From the NCBI GenBank assembly GCA_029851415.1, contig CM056743.1, positions 21,614,905-21,678,904 on the forward strand: a stretch of 64,000 nt of DNA, given 5' to 3'. Below, piece after piece: positions 46,980 through 58,326 of the stretch (positions are counted from its first letter, which is position 1; every line of letters begins with the position of its first letter). The DNA comes from Eretmocerus hayati. Lineage: Eukaryota; Arthropoda; Insecta; Hymenoptera; Aphelinidae. The notes below the pieces were generated by a model that saw only the letters and a program-made list of their open reading frames with translations, ran no database searches and was not told the origin of the DNA. Made by a program: the position numbers and the translations under genes.

Positions 46980-48430
46980 TCACGAAACATGGGTATGAGA
47001 GTTGGTTTTTCATCGTCTGTGCGGTAAAAAGGGCTTTTATAGCACTCTAACCTAAAAATCGCAACTTTGAACATGATTTTTGGATTCTCGTGCCATAAAT
47101 TATCTTATGAGACTGCGTGGAGATGGGTATTTTTGTTACGAAGGACTTATAGCACTCGCTTTGCTCGTGCCATAAATAGTCCTTCGTACAAAACTACCCA
47201 TCTACGTGCAGTGTCATAAGACCTATTTTTGACACACTGTGCGAGAAAGTTACTTTTTCGCACTGATTTCCCACTTTCTCTCACAGTTTGTGAAAAAATA
47301 GTATTCGATACACGGGTGTAAAACTTATATTCCGCATCCTCGTGTTGATTCCGACCTTCGCCTACGGATCAGGCCGGAAACCCAACACTCGGACGCGAAA
47401 TAAAGTTTTTCCACCCTTGTATCGAAATGTACTATTTTCACCCGTAGATCATGAGGTTGTAGCTCGCTTCTGAGTGATTGGTTTTCGGCCCGAGCCGCAG
47501 GCGAGGGTCGAAATAAACGCTCGGAAGCGGGGAACTTCATAATCGAGGCGCGAATGTTATTTTTTGATCGTCTGTGCGCAAATGAGTCATTTGCACACTG
47601 TTTTTCACTTCTCATTTGCTCACAGAAGATCAAAAACCATAGTATGATACTCGGGCGCAATGGTTTTCGCCTTCTCGTGACTATTTAGACCCTCGCCTGC
47701 GGCTCGGGCCTAAAAAAGTCACTCGAAGTGCGAAAACCATCGTTTGCGCCCTTGTATCATAATATACTATTATGCAATTTTGTAAGCACCCAAACATCGG
47801 GAAATTGCATAATTAGTACATTTCGATACAAGGGTGGAAAAACTTTTTTTCGCGTCTGAGGGTTGGGTTTCCGACCTGAGCCATAGGCGAAAGTCGGAAT
47901 CAATACGAGGATGCGAAAAATAAGTTTTACACCCGTATATAGAATACTATTTTTTGACAAACTGTGAGAGAAAGTGGAAAATCAGTGCGGAAAAGTTACT
48001 TTCTCGCACAGTGTGTCAAAAAACCTATCTTTCCACTCTTGTATTGAAATGTACTATTTATGCATCCCGAACGTATTTTTCCATACCAACTTGTAGGCGA
48101 GGATCGGCATTGTCACAAAAAGAAATTCCAATTATTACGACCATGGATCGTGGGCAATTTCTTACCCAACAAAGTGTGACTAAAACTGGAATTTTGTGCG
48201 ACTAGGATTTTTTGATGCGTAAAAAGTGTAACTTGCTCATGATAGTTGATCAAAAAGCTAGTCAAAAAATAGTTCGATATACACAAGAGTAGAATCCCTA
48301 TAATATTAGGTATTATAACGTATCAGGGATTATAACGTACTATAATCCCTGCTTCCGAGCATTTGCTATTTTTTTGCACCCCTGTATACAGATGTATCCG
48401 AGCTTGTATTAAAATATATTAATTGCGCAC
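46980..48430. repeat. Nested palindrome cluster with GCCTGCGGCTCGGG cores
   Basis: A hairpin at about 47103-47221 has arms of roughly 55 bp (TCTTATGAGACTGCGTGG … / …GTCATAAGA) around AGCACTCGCTTTGCTCGTGC. It is followed by a ~217-bp inverted repeat, 47221-47437 with 47811-48026, which encloses a further inverted pair with the cores CCCGAGCCGCAGGCGAGGGT (near 47490) and ACCCTCGCCTGCGGCTCGGG (near 47690). Another partial unit follows to about 48140. TATTTTTTGACA-ACTGTG and TCGAAATGTACTATTT motifs mark unit edges. The same family occurs at 6690-7010. Frames here (47325-47660, 47757-47960, 47954-48205) are shadows. Confidence 0.75.
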
Positions 48431-48490
48431 AGTGTGTCAAAATAATACATGGAGAACCGAGTTGCGGAAAAGACACTCTTTCGGAAGGTA

Positions 48491-48520
48491 TTTATTTTAT
48501 TTTATTTTATTTTATTTTAT
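48491..48520. repeat. (TTTAT)n microsatellite, six units
   Basis: Six perfect copies of the pentamer TTTAT. It is an ordinary simple repeat. The flanking 48431-49916 shows no gene that I can support. Confidence 0.9.
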
Positions 48521-49916
48521 ATAGTACACGGTCAAAAAGACATTCTACATTATAGGTTACATGTTCTATTTATAATATTTTATTGCTGGAAACGGCGTTT
48601 TTTGTTGGAAGCAATAAAAGTACGTTTTGGTGCAATGACGTAAGAACTTTCTTCGTATGCTAGTTATGGGTTTCCGTACTAAGTCTTTAGGCGAGAGAAT
48701 TATCAAAATTTTGCATTCATGAATTGTGAGTTATTTTTTAACTGACTATGATGATTGATTGTGGGTGAAAACACGTGCTAAAAGAGCACTTTTGCACACA
48801 GTGTATACAAAAATATTAAATATTCCTGAGTTAAATGATTCCATGCTCACTGATTGAATATTTCAGCATTCAAAGTGTTAAAGACCGCCCCAGACTGACG
48901 ATTTTTCACACTTGGTCGGATCTGAGCATACATACTTACATACACGCGTGGCTGCAAAAATAAACATTATTCTTACAGGCGCGTGTCATGCTCTCTCAGC
49001 TTATCAAAGCGACCTTGAATCTCACTATTCTCGCTTCGCCAGATGTGAAAACTACATGCTTTGAGCCCGTTTGACATCAGTGCAGATGCATGCACAAGCC
49101 ACCTTCAGAGGCCAGATAAAGAACCGTCAGAATCTAGGAGCGTGGGTTTCGAGTCTGGTAAAGGCGGAGAAGCATCACAACCCTTTTGAAAATAAGTATA
49201 TATTTCTCCCGCATCACGCGAATTCCTCAGATTCCGTTGGATCCTTACACGCATGTGTCGATCTCGTTCTCCATTCCAAGTCCGTCAGTTGCATACAATT
49301 TTTTCTGTAATTCGAGTATGCAATTTTTGTGATGCTTACATATGCGAAATTTTTTCACGCTTTTTTGTTTTGTTTATTTGTCATTCTCAACCTCTATAGA
49401 GGTTATAATGCAATTTCACGCTTGGTATAATGTTGTTTGAGAAGCTTTTCGCATGCTGCCGATAAAACGTGAGCCAAATTTACGTGTTTGCACGCTCTGG
49501 AACATGAATGTATGAAAGTGAGTTATGAAAGGATACCTTGTGGTTGCGGGCATATATCGAAAAAAGTTCAAACTGGATCGGCAAATTTCGAATGCCCATA
49601 ATCGGTCTAGCAATCAATTTTTCACACGATTCTGCATCACGAATTCTGTTGCTCACATTATATCAATGACCAAGTTTATCAGTCACTTGATCTCATTTTA
49701 CGACTGAATTCTGTGATCGTCTTCGAAATTAAGTCTGAACTTATGAAGACACTTTTTAAGACTTCAAAAAACGTCTCCAATCAACATATTTATTATTCAC
49801 AAACGTTGGAAACTCTTTCGAATTCGAGGGAAGAAATTAATATGGTCAACTAGAAATCAAATTCTGAGAAAATTCGCGCCAAAATTTATCAAAATCATTA
49901 AACGCTCGAATGAATT

Positions 49917-51080
49917 GATCCGTCCGGATCCCACATATCAGGTTGCCTACGGGGAGGGGTAGGATATAATTGGTGTCCGTGCATACTATATCTCTATATG
50001 ACCCTATCTGGACCATACAGGTTATCGATGGGTGGAAGGATGGGCCGGTACAGGGATGAACCGCTTGGGCGGGTCAATGGACGGGTGGATTGGGGGGAGG
50101 GGTGGGCAGGTGAAATAGTTGGTGGATGGATGGATGGGACGGGATGGGATGGGATGGAGGGATGAGATGGGTTGGGACGATCGGATGAGATGGGGTGGCA
50201 CGGAATGAGAACGGGTAGGACGTTGGGATGGGAAATGATGGGACAGGGTGGCAGAACGGGAGAAGGATGAGGCGAGACATAGTGGGTTGGGATGGGGGTG
50301 GGGATAATTGGACGGGATGGTGCAGGATGGCGTGGGACGGAATGGAACGGGATAGAGCGGGATGGGGAGTGATACGGTGGAGTGGGCTAGGATGATATGA
50401 GGGGATGGCACATGATGGCGCGAAGTGGAACAAATAGGAATGAAACGGAATAGAACAGGATGGGGCGGAATGATATAGGGTGTGATGAGCTTAGTCAAGA
50501 GCTTAGTGGCACGGGATTAGGCTCGGACGAGATGGAGTGGATCTGGGTGGGGAGGGATGGGGTAGGATGGCGTGGGGGCGAGACGAATGGGATGGAATGC
50601 GAATTTGACGGATGAGACGAGCCCCGACGGGATGGGTAGGCACGGAACGATAGAGATGGATGGGATAGGTAGGAGCGGAATGGTGGGATAATGTGGGATC
50701 GCACTGTACGATAGGATGACACACAGGACGGGATAGGGTGGACCGAGGCAGAATGGGATGAGACCGGAGGGTCGGGATGAGATGGCATGAGACGGGATGG
50801 TCCGGGACGGGATAGGATTGTGCAGAAAGGTTCGGGATGGGCTGGGATGAGACGGAAAAGGACGGTAGGATAGAATAGGATGGAGCGTGACGGGACGAGG
50901 TGGGGTGGGGTGGGATGGCATTGGTCGGGATGAGACGGAATGGGATGGGATGCGGGTTTGATGGATGAGATGCGCCGTGGCGGAGCGAAAATGGACTGGA
51001 TGAGGTGGTGCGAGATGGCATGGATCACGTGGGATGCAACTGAATTGCACAGGGCGGGATGAGATGTGACAAGATAGAAC
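49917..51080 (+). repeat. Header-plus-array repeat element, copy C
   Basis: The header reads GATCCGTCCGGATCCCACAT, ATCAGGTTGCCTACGG, GGAGGGGTAGG, then, after an insertion relative to the other two copies, ACCATACAGGTTATCGATGG and GTGGAAGGATGGG. It matches copies A and B in order. The array (about 50080-51080) is made of degenerate ~10 bp units of GGGATGGGAC / GGAATGGGAT type. Overlapping Ser/Pro/His-rich minus frames of 119-209 codons (50022-51146) read the array in all three frames and are not genes. Confidence 0.8.
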
Positions 51081-51146
51081 GGAATACGATGAATGAATTT
51101 TCATGGTTGTTGATAGTTTCAGTATGACCAATTGACCAATACTCAA

Positions 51147-52687
51147 TGTTGTGACTCATTAAATAAATCGAGACACACTGTGTTTAAATTCAATCAGGTT
51201 GTATATTCACATAAATTTTACATGTAAGTACATTGAACTCTAGGGCATGAGCCCGTGTCAAATATTTGCTCTATTCGAGACAACTTGGGTAGAACGACTT
51301 GTAACGACTGATCGCAGGCGCGCGGTCGCAATTCGGCAGTCAGCGGAAAAGACACACACACACACACCTCAAAAGGGCTTATTAGTACACTCTCATACAT
51401 TATACACATCACGCGGAAGGGGGAATATCGCGATCTCTCTCACACTCTTTCCGCATCAAGTAAGTATACATAATTATACACGCGCAATATGGACGCAAGT
51501 CTAAACATACCGCCCGCCTTGGAAGAGTATCTTTCAACATGGCTCAAATTTGAAATTGTAAAATGTACATGCATAGATGAAATCATTATATTCAACTTTT
51601 CAGTATTAATATTCATTCATAAAAAATTTTGCCTAGAAATTTCAATATAGATATTCATAATTCAAAAGTCATCGAAATATTCAGAGTGTATCAACTTATA
51701 CGTCAATGCATCATATCGACGCCTCTTACGAAGATAAACACCTCTTTTCTTGTGACTGACGAAGATTGACGTTTATTCGTTGTGAACACGAAGATCAACG
51801 GATTCTCCTAAGGTCCGCGAAAACTAACACTTACTCCTCAGGGACACGAAGATTAACGCATTCTCGTTAAGTCCACGAAGACTAACACTTACTCCTTAGG
51901 GGCACGAAGACTAACACTCACTGCTCAACGGCCCATGAAACTAGCACTTCCTCTTGAACGGTATGAAGACTATAACACACTTGCACACGTTCTTGTTCAA
52001 AGGGACGGAGACCATGTATTTCGTCTTAGGGCCACGGAAAAAAACCCATTCTCTTTAGCGGCACAAAAATTAATGCATCGGTAGACTTCATTCATGGAGG
52101 GACGGAGACAATAAGTATTTCGTCTTAAGCCCACAAAAAGTAACACATTTTCCTCTACGCCACGAAGACTAACACATTCTTCTCGATGGAATGAAAAACA
52201 ACACATTCTCCTTGACGTGACGATGAACGGTAAGTGATTGTGTTAGCCTTCGTTCCGCTAAGAAGAATGTGTTACTTTTCGTGGGCTTAAGACGAAGTAC
52301 TTATAATCTCAGTCCCTTCAAGAATGGAGTCTACGAATGTGCTCATTTTCGTGCCGCTAAGGAGAATGTGTTACTTTTCGTGGCCTTAAGACGGAATACT
52401 TATAGTCTTCGTCCCTTCGAGAAAAAAATGCGCGAATGTGTTAATCTTCGTGCAGTTTGAGGAGTAAGTGTACTCTTCGTGGCCTTAAGCAGTAAGAGAT
52501 GATCTTCGTGGCGCTGAGGCGTAAGTGTTGATCTTCGTGGCGTAAACAGTAAGTGTTAATCTTCGTGGCCATAACAAAGCAAATGCTAATCTTCGGCCAC
52601 CGTGTTTTTCTTCGTGGGCGTTAGCGGATGTGTTTATCTTCGTAAGAGGCGTCGATATATCAGTCAATTAATCGTTTCTGTATCACA
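51147..52687 (-). mobile_element. Probable BEL/Pao 3' LTR, interrupted by a foldback element
   Basis: Directly downstream of the BEL/Pao integrase stop codon, the minus strand begins TGTGATACAG (52687) and can be followed, skipping the insertion at 51710-52661, to a CACAACA end at 51147. That gives TG…CA ends and about 590 bp without the insertion, a normal LTR size for this group. The boundary at 51147 also falls just outside array copy C. The region includes a (CA)n run at 51351-51368. The matching 5' LTR is absent from the window, so this assignment is inferred from position and ends only. Confidence 0.45.
51713..52658. mobile_element. Foldback element with ~30 bp tandem repeats in inverted arms
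   Basis: The ends ATATCGACGCCTCTTACGAA and its complement are inverted, flanked by ATC on both sides (51710-51712 and 52659-52661), a possible 3-bp duplication. The left arm contains repeats of about 30 bp: CACGAAGACTAACACTTACT, CCTTAGGGG and variants. The right arm carries the same unit inverted (GTGTTAATCTTCGTGGC type), with the centre of symmetry near 52230. This is the architecture of FB/Galileo-type elements. No transposase is encoded. It sits within the presumed BEL/Pao LTR. Short frames inside are translations of the repeat. Confidence 0.8.
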
Positions 52688-52689
52688 TA

Positions 52690-54423
52690 TCAATTTTGTC
52701 CATTCTCTTCGGCTGCAGATTCGCATCCATTATTGCCGTCAAAAGGCAAAACACAAACCTTCGTAACGTCACGTTTCACAACACCTTTGGCAACACGTAT
52801 AGACACCACACGCACAATTTTGTCTCTGCCTGGATGACATGCGACGATACGGCAAAGCGGCCACTGCATCGGGGGCACATTGCTCTCCTTGACAAGTACC
52901 ATTACTCCAGGTGCAATTGCATCTGTATTGACGAAGCCCTTGCGCCTTTGGCGACGTTGCAATTGCGGCAAATATTCTTGTTGCCAACGTTTCCAAAATT
53001 GTTGTACCACCTGCTGAACAAGCTGATATCTGTTCAGGCGATTCGTTTTGATTTCGGATGCGTCCTCTTCTGGGAGCGCCATGAGTGAATCTCCAATCAA
53101 GATATGAGCTGGGGTGAGAGGGGTGAGGTCGGTGGGGTCATTAGATAGAGGGGATAGCGGACGGGAGTTCAATATTGCTTCAATTTGCGTGAGTACCGTG
53201 GACAATTCGTCATACGTCATTCTCGCATCACCCATCACTCTACTTAGATGGTATTTCGCACATTTTACAGCACTCTCCCACAACCCACCAAAATGTGGCG
53301 CATACGGCGGAATAAAATGCCAATCTATAGCCTTGTTCGTGAAAAAGACACTCATTTTCTTGGAAAATTTGTGACTCGACAACAATTTTTGAACTTCAGC
53401 CATCTCATTCTTTGCACCTTGAAAATTCTTAGCATTATCCGAATATATTTTACGACACATTCCTCTCCGACCAAAGAAGCGTTTGAAATAATTGAAAAAG
53501 GCATCAGTAGAAAGATCACAGGCCAACTCCACGTGAGTAGCTTTCGCCACGAGGCATACAAAAATACATATATACACCTTGATTGATACACGTGAGTGAC
53601 TCTTTTCCTTGATATAAAAGGGACCTGCATAGTCAACACCGCATTTGTAAAATGGTCGCATAATTGGTGTGGCTCTATCTTGTGGCAAATTTCCCATTGG
53701 ATATACACTTTGCGTTGGACAATTTTTAAAACACGTCACACACTCTCTAATTACCTTTCTCACAACATTCTTGCCTGTAAGCGGCCAATAATACCGACGC
53801 AAAGACATCAAAACAGACTGGCAACCTCCATGAAGAAGTCTCAAATGCTCATACCTTATCAATAAATGTCTTAGTTTGTCATTCGAAGCAAGAATGATGG
53901 GGGGTTTTTGTGAGTATGGAATTCTCGCATTTTCAAGCCGACCTCCTACTCTTAGCAACCCTGACGCATCTAGAAAAGGATCTAATTGTTTCAATTGACT
54001 ATTATCATTCAATTTGCTTTTCTTCATTAAAATCGAAATTTCTGTTTGAAAGTTCTTGGCCTGAGCCAATCTGAAAAGGCAGTTCTTAGCATTCGTAAGT
54101 TCAAGTACCGTCAGAGAAACCGATCAAATGGTCTTTACATCTCGGGTGATTACGAGTTTAGGCAGACTTGCATCCTGTTTACGTTGTCGAACACGCTCCT
54201 TGCATGCGTTGTAAAATCTCAAAATAAAGGCCACGGTTCGAATCAGAAACTCGAAAGAGGAAGATTTTTCGACAAGTTCAAATTTTTGCGAAGGAGGATT
54301 ATTATCAGCTTCGATATCGATTTCATCATTAACCAAAGTCACGAATGTTCTATAATCCTTTCTTTGCTCAGTAGCATTTTGAAAATCAATCTTAGAAACT
54401 GGCCAACATTTTTTGTCCCCAGA
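52690..54423 (-). pseudogene. BEL/Pao retrotransposon pol remnant: integrase and C-terminal DUF5641-like region
   Basis: The minus-strand frame of 459 codons (52690-54069) encodes the end of a BEL/Pao polyprotein. In order it has an HHCC zinc-binding domain (His75, His80, Cys110, Cys113, with RRYYWP between), an rve core with CGVDYAGPF (Asp146), YSDNAKNF (Asp211) and HFGGLWESA (Glu265), and a DUF5641-like tail (RYQLVQQVVQQFWKRWQQEYL). Upstream in the same frame, 54127-54423 continues the family signal (GDKKCWPVS, SFEFLIRTVAFILRFYNAC), but a TGA at 54124-54126 separates the two parts. Homology stops abruptly near 54423. Gag, protease and reverse transcriptase are missing. It is a truncated copy with one nonsense mutation, so it is inactive by itself. 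Confidence 0.9.
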
Positions 54424-54600
54424 AATTATTTACCTATAAAATTCAAAATAACATTGGACGAAAATTTCGACCGAGACAGTCATACTCAGAAACATTACGG
54501 TACGTATTGGATGAGTTAATGGAATCAATTATTGTTTCAGTTGAAGCGCACAAGAAGGTTTACGCGGAACAGTATGAGCGCTGCAAGAAGTTGGATGATG
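54423..54600 (+). CDS. Possible upstream exons of the spliced gene ending at 56032
   Basis: A block at 54423-54497 is followed by GTACGT (a donor-like sequence), a 42-nt stretch ending TTATTGTTTCAG, and a second block from 54540. Joining them keeps a frame (…QKHY + VEAHKKVYAEQYERCKKL…). The left edge coincides with the point where BEL/Pao homology ends, so the apparent acceptor CCCCAG may be accidental and the exon truncated by the insertion. The 42-nt intron would be very short. No domain is recognised. This is tentative. Confidence 0.25.
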
Positions 54601-55582
54601 GCGTCGTCTGTATGATTTTCATGTATATTTGCCTCTAGTTATGAAGTATTGAGTTTAACCCGAGACGCTCGTCGGTAATTTTGAATGACTTCTACGATCT
54701 GTGTTTGTATACATTTGGATTAGGGTGCGATCCTGAAGATACGTCGGGTATGGGAATCAAGTTGATAGTTACTCACGATTTGCATTACACTTTCTCGGAT
54801 CATTTTAAAGCATTGAAGAATGATCGTGCGAAGAAAATTACGACTGGTCAAGTTGACCGTCGATTCCACTACCCTGAATGCACACAAATCGCATGCCTAT
54901 TAAAAATTCATTCTGAACAAACCCAACTAGTTCACTTGCCTTTCTTGTATTTTTGGAAGCACAATAGTAGCAATGCCTCGGATGTATATTCTTCCCCTGG
55001 CTCGCGTTCAATTCTATGGAGTTTATCCATAGCTGCTCTCTTTTAGATGTGGAGCCGAGAAAAGAATCAGTGCTAGTAGGCACGTGACCGTCATTTTGAC
55101 CAACTCTATTCCGAGAAAGTTACCAAACAGTGCAGGGTGGATCGGATTTCTCCAAATTGCCTCGAAAGCTTTTGAATAACGTCTATACCGTTCACCTAAT
55201 TTGTTGACAAGGTGAACGGAGAAAATGTTCATATCTCGCTTTTCGGAATTGAGAGAGTCGGTCTTTCTGACAAACGCGCGCGTACTTCCAGAGTAAACCG
55301 ACAATATTATGCGCTCTACTATCCTGTGGAACTCTCATTGCACATGGGTTCCATCTGATTCTCTCTCTTATGAGACATTGCCCCTCGGGCCTTTTGAAGT
55401 ATAGTTTTCACCACTTGATACGTCCAAATGAAGCTTTACCATCAGTATGAACATCTTGAGCCACATTCGACGTTGATATTTTTGCTAAACTGAGTTTTCA
55501 ATGATTCACTTGATCCGCAAGTGTGAAATCGATTCTCCATCTTGGTCGATTTTTCATCATTTAATTCTTATATCTTTTACAG
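54601..55582. other. Probable intron or intergenic stretch; 121-codon frame of unknown nature
   Basis: If the blocks at 54423-54600 and 55583-56032 belong to one gene, this is intron. It includes a 121-codon plus frame (54681-55046) with fairly balanced amino-acid content but no recognised family, and it could be an extra exon. A short inverted pair TTGTTGACAAGG / CTTGTCAACAA-like lies near 55200. Confidence 0.3.
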
Positions 55583-56032
55583 ATCTACCTGGAATGTGCT
55601 AAGCAAGTGGGGCCAAAAACTTGGTCGATGTCGAAATCGAGTAATTCCAAACGCGAAAATTGCGCGATTGGCGCTATACGGAGTACAAGAGAAATAGAGA
55701 ATCGATATCTTACTGAGCCGAAATCAGATAAACAACTCCGCAATCGCTCTCCTCGAAAATTTTGTACTCCACAAAAAGTTGAATTATACTTGGGTGAGTA
55801 TAGGTGTATCCAATTTCATTTTTGATGGAATTTTTTCATGTTTTTGACTTCAAACTATGTTGATCATCGATATAAGTGACACCATTTTTCATTCCAGGCA
55901 TAATGAAGGACCTCGCGGAAGAAAAGAAGTTATCACGAGAAGATACAGAAATCCTCCTCAAAAAATGCACAGAACCCTTATCTACAAGAATCCGGAATAA
56001 GAGAAATGCCAGAATGAAATTGGATATGTAAA
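55583..56032 (+). CDS. Last two exons of an unrecognised spliced gene
   Basis: Exon 1 starts after the acceptor TATCTTTTACAG at 55583 in phase 0 and ends at about 55794 with G|GTGAGTA. The intron ends TTTTTCATTCCAG at about 55898. The last exon runs to a TAA at about 56030-56032. The phase-1 junction keeps the frame: …KVELYLG + IMKDLAEEKKLSREDTEILL…. The joined segment is about 115 residues, strongly basic and charged, ending KRNARMKLDM. The good splice signals on both sides of the small intron and the kept frame argue for a real or recently real gene. The product is not recognised. It lies next to the BEL/Pao remnant, so the gene may be truncated upstream. Confidence 0.5.
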
Positions 56033-56930
56033 GGAGGTCTTTAATGATGTATCCTGATGTAAACCGCTTTTATGCGAAATTCATCGAGACAAACCTCGAT
56101 ATGTCCTCTCATGCCATGCACAATTCTGGTAATCACCGAGTTCAACATTCAACAAATATTGATAGTTACCGATTTTCTAAAAATTGTAGGTCGATTAATT
56201 AAAATATAACTTGAACGAATTTTCCATAGCTTTGCTATCTTGAGTTTTCCATCCGCAATTTATTGATCCACCTCTGATGAAACAGTAGGTCAACCATGCA
56301 TGTCAGACTCTATCGAGGGATATATCATAGTAGTTATTTATCCATGTCACGATGATACCATGGTCAAACTCTAGAACTCGATTGAGTTATCCAACAGAGA
56401 ACATGACACATTATTCACTTTGATGTCAGATGATTACTTTTGAGGAACTCTCACTTGTGCAGCCCCGATACTGAATAAAGATAGCCACTTGCCAATACTT
56501 AGAGAAGCAGACTTGAAAAATATCCAGTCCAATGCCAGGACTGTTGGGTGAGGTATATTTAAGGCACGCATTACTCCTCGCATGATTCAGAAACATTATT
56601 AATCGTGTAATCATCAGGCATCCTGCTAATTTTCCAATAATTCCGATGAATGATCAATCATTACTTTATGGATCATTGGATTAGTTGACGCTATATTCTT
56701 TGCACAAATATCATACGAATTAATCGAGTGTGTAGATGATTATCTTGGGATTGTGTAAGGATGATTCATAATTCATCCCTTCAAACTCGAAGTCCGTGCA
56801 CGAGTGTCACTCCCGCAGAATGAGTGGTACGAGCCCTGCATCGTGAGTTTCAGATATTGTTTGCACAGTTTCGTAATCGCCAAAGTATACAATGCTCTAA
56901 AAGATATGAACGTATCGTCATGTTGACTTT
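56033..56930. other. No gene recognised
   Basis: AT-rich region downstream of the spliced gene. It presumably includes its 3' untranslated region, but I see no clear AATAAA close to the stop. Background frames only. Confidence 0.35.
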
Positions 56931-57337
56931 TCCACGAATCAATTGAGGTTCTTTGGATTTCCTGGCGGAGGTGAGGCAGGGGACTGTACCACAAATGACG
57001 ATCTCATGTATATTTTTAGACAATACTGTCACGAGTTGTGATCAACCACATCTCGAGAATCTGTCGACCAGCTTATCGTGAATCTTGCGCGATCATTTGT
57101 TGAGAAATCATCAGTACTCCCCGATTGTCGTACAACTAATTATCCAATTAAGCTTCCATCCAATCATCCAATTGATCAACCCTCTGAGCTATCCTGTGTA
57201 TTATCTTGTCCATTATTCTGTTATTGCGGTACTGGTCACAATATTATTATTCTATTATTCTGATCATCGTGCGATGGATCGATCCAGATCCTTCGCATGT
57301 ATGCGACGAAGACATGAGCTGGCAATCGACAGCCCCT

Positions 57338-58326
57338 GTTGGTTTCTCTCGGTTGATGTTCCGACAAGTTGGCTTACTATTCTTTCGAGAATTTATTTTG
57401 GTGCTTATCTAAAATCATGAGCAATCGTCTGCAGTCTCAGAAAAGTCGGTGGCACAGTTATCACTCCAGTGATCATTCAAAGAATCATCCAATTTATCAT
57501 CCAATTTATCATTCAATTTATCAACCATGAAACTCTGAACCTGCTGATCATCCTACAAATCAATCGAGATTCTTTAAATGTCTCTGAGGATAGCTCTCAG
57601 TTGATGTTTTGACAAGTTAACTTACTCATCTTTCGAGAATCTATTTTAGTGCTTATCTCAAATCATGCGCAATCGTCTGCAGTCTCAGACAAGTCGGTGG
57701 CACAGTTACCACTCTAGTGATCATTCAAAGTATCATCCAATTTATCATTCGATTTATCAACCATGAAACTCTGAACCTGCTGATCATCCTACGAATCAAT
57801 CGAGATTCTTCAAATGTCTCGGAGGATAGCTCTCAGTTGATGTTTTGACAAGTTGACTTACTAATCTTTCGAGAATCTATTTTAGTGCTCATTTAAAATC
57901 ATGCGCAATCGTCTGCAGTATCAGAAATGTCGGTGGCACAATTATCACTCCAGTAATCATTCAAAGAATCGTCCAGTTTATCATCCAATTTATCATTCAA
58001 TTTATCAGCCATGAATCTCTGAACCTGCTGATCATCCTACAAATCAATCGAGATTCTTTGAATGTCTCGGAGGATAGCTCTCAGTTGATGTTTTGACAAG
58101 TTGACTTACTAATCTTTCGAGAATCTATTTTAGTGCTTATCTAAAATCATGCGCAATCGTCTGCAGTCTCAGAAATGTGGGTGGCACAATTATCACTCTA
58201 CTGATCATTCAAAGGATCATCCAATTTATCATCCAATTTATGATTCAATTTATCAACCATGAATATCTGAACCTGCTGATCATCTTACAAATCAATCGAG
58301 ATTCTTTGAATGTCTCGGAGAATAGA
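57338..58326 (+). repeat. ~248 bp tandem repeat, about four copies
   Basis: The anchor GCAATCGTCTGCAGT recurs at 57421, 57669, 57905 and 58153, giving periods of 248, 236 and 248 bp. Each unit contains CAGTTATCACTCCAGTGATC, a short internal repeat (ATCCAATTTATC, two or three times), CTGAACCTGCTGATCATCCT, AATCAATCGAGATTCTT, and TTGATGTTTTGACAAGTT. Copy number of the ATCCAATTTATC subrepeat explains the shorter 236-bp unit. A more diverged unit can be traced upstream to about 56930. It is non-coding. Confidence 0.85.

Noticed and set aside
50022..51146. Five overlapping Ser/Pro/His-rich frames of 119-209 codons on the minus strand
   Set aside because: They read the same degenerate GGGATGGGAC array in different frames. 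All frames stay open because the repeat lacks stop codons, so they are low-complexity artefacts.
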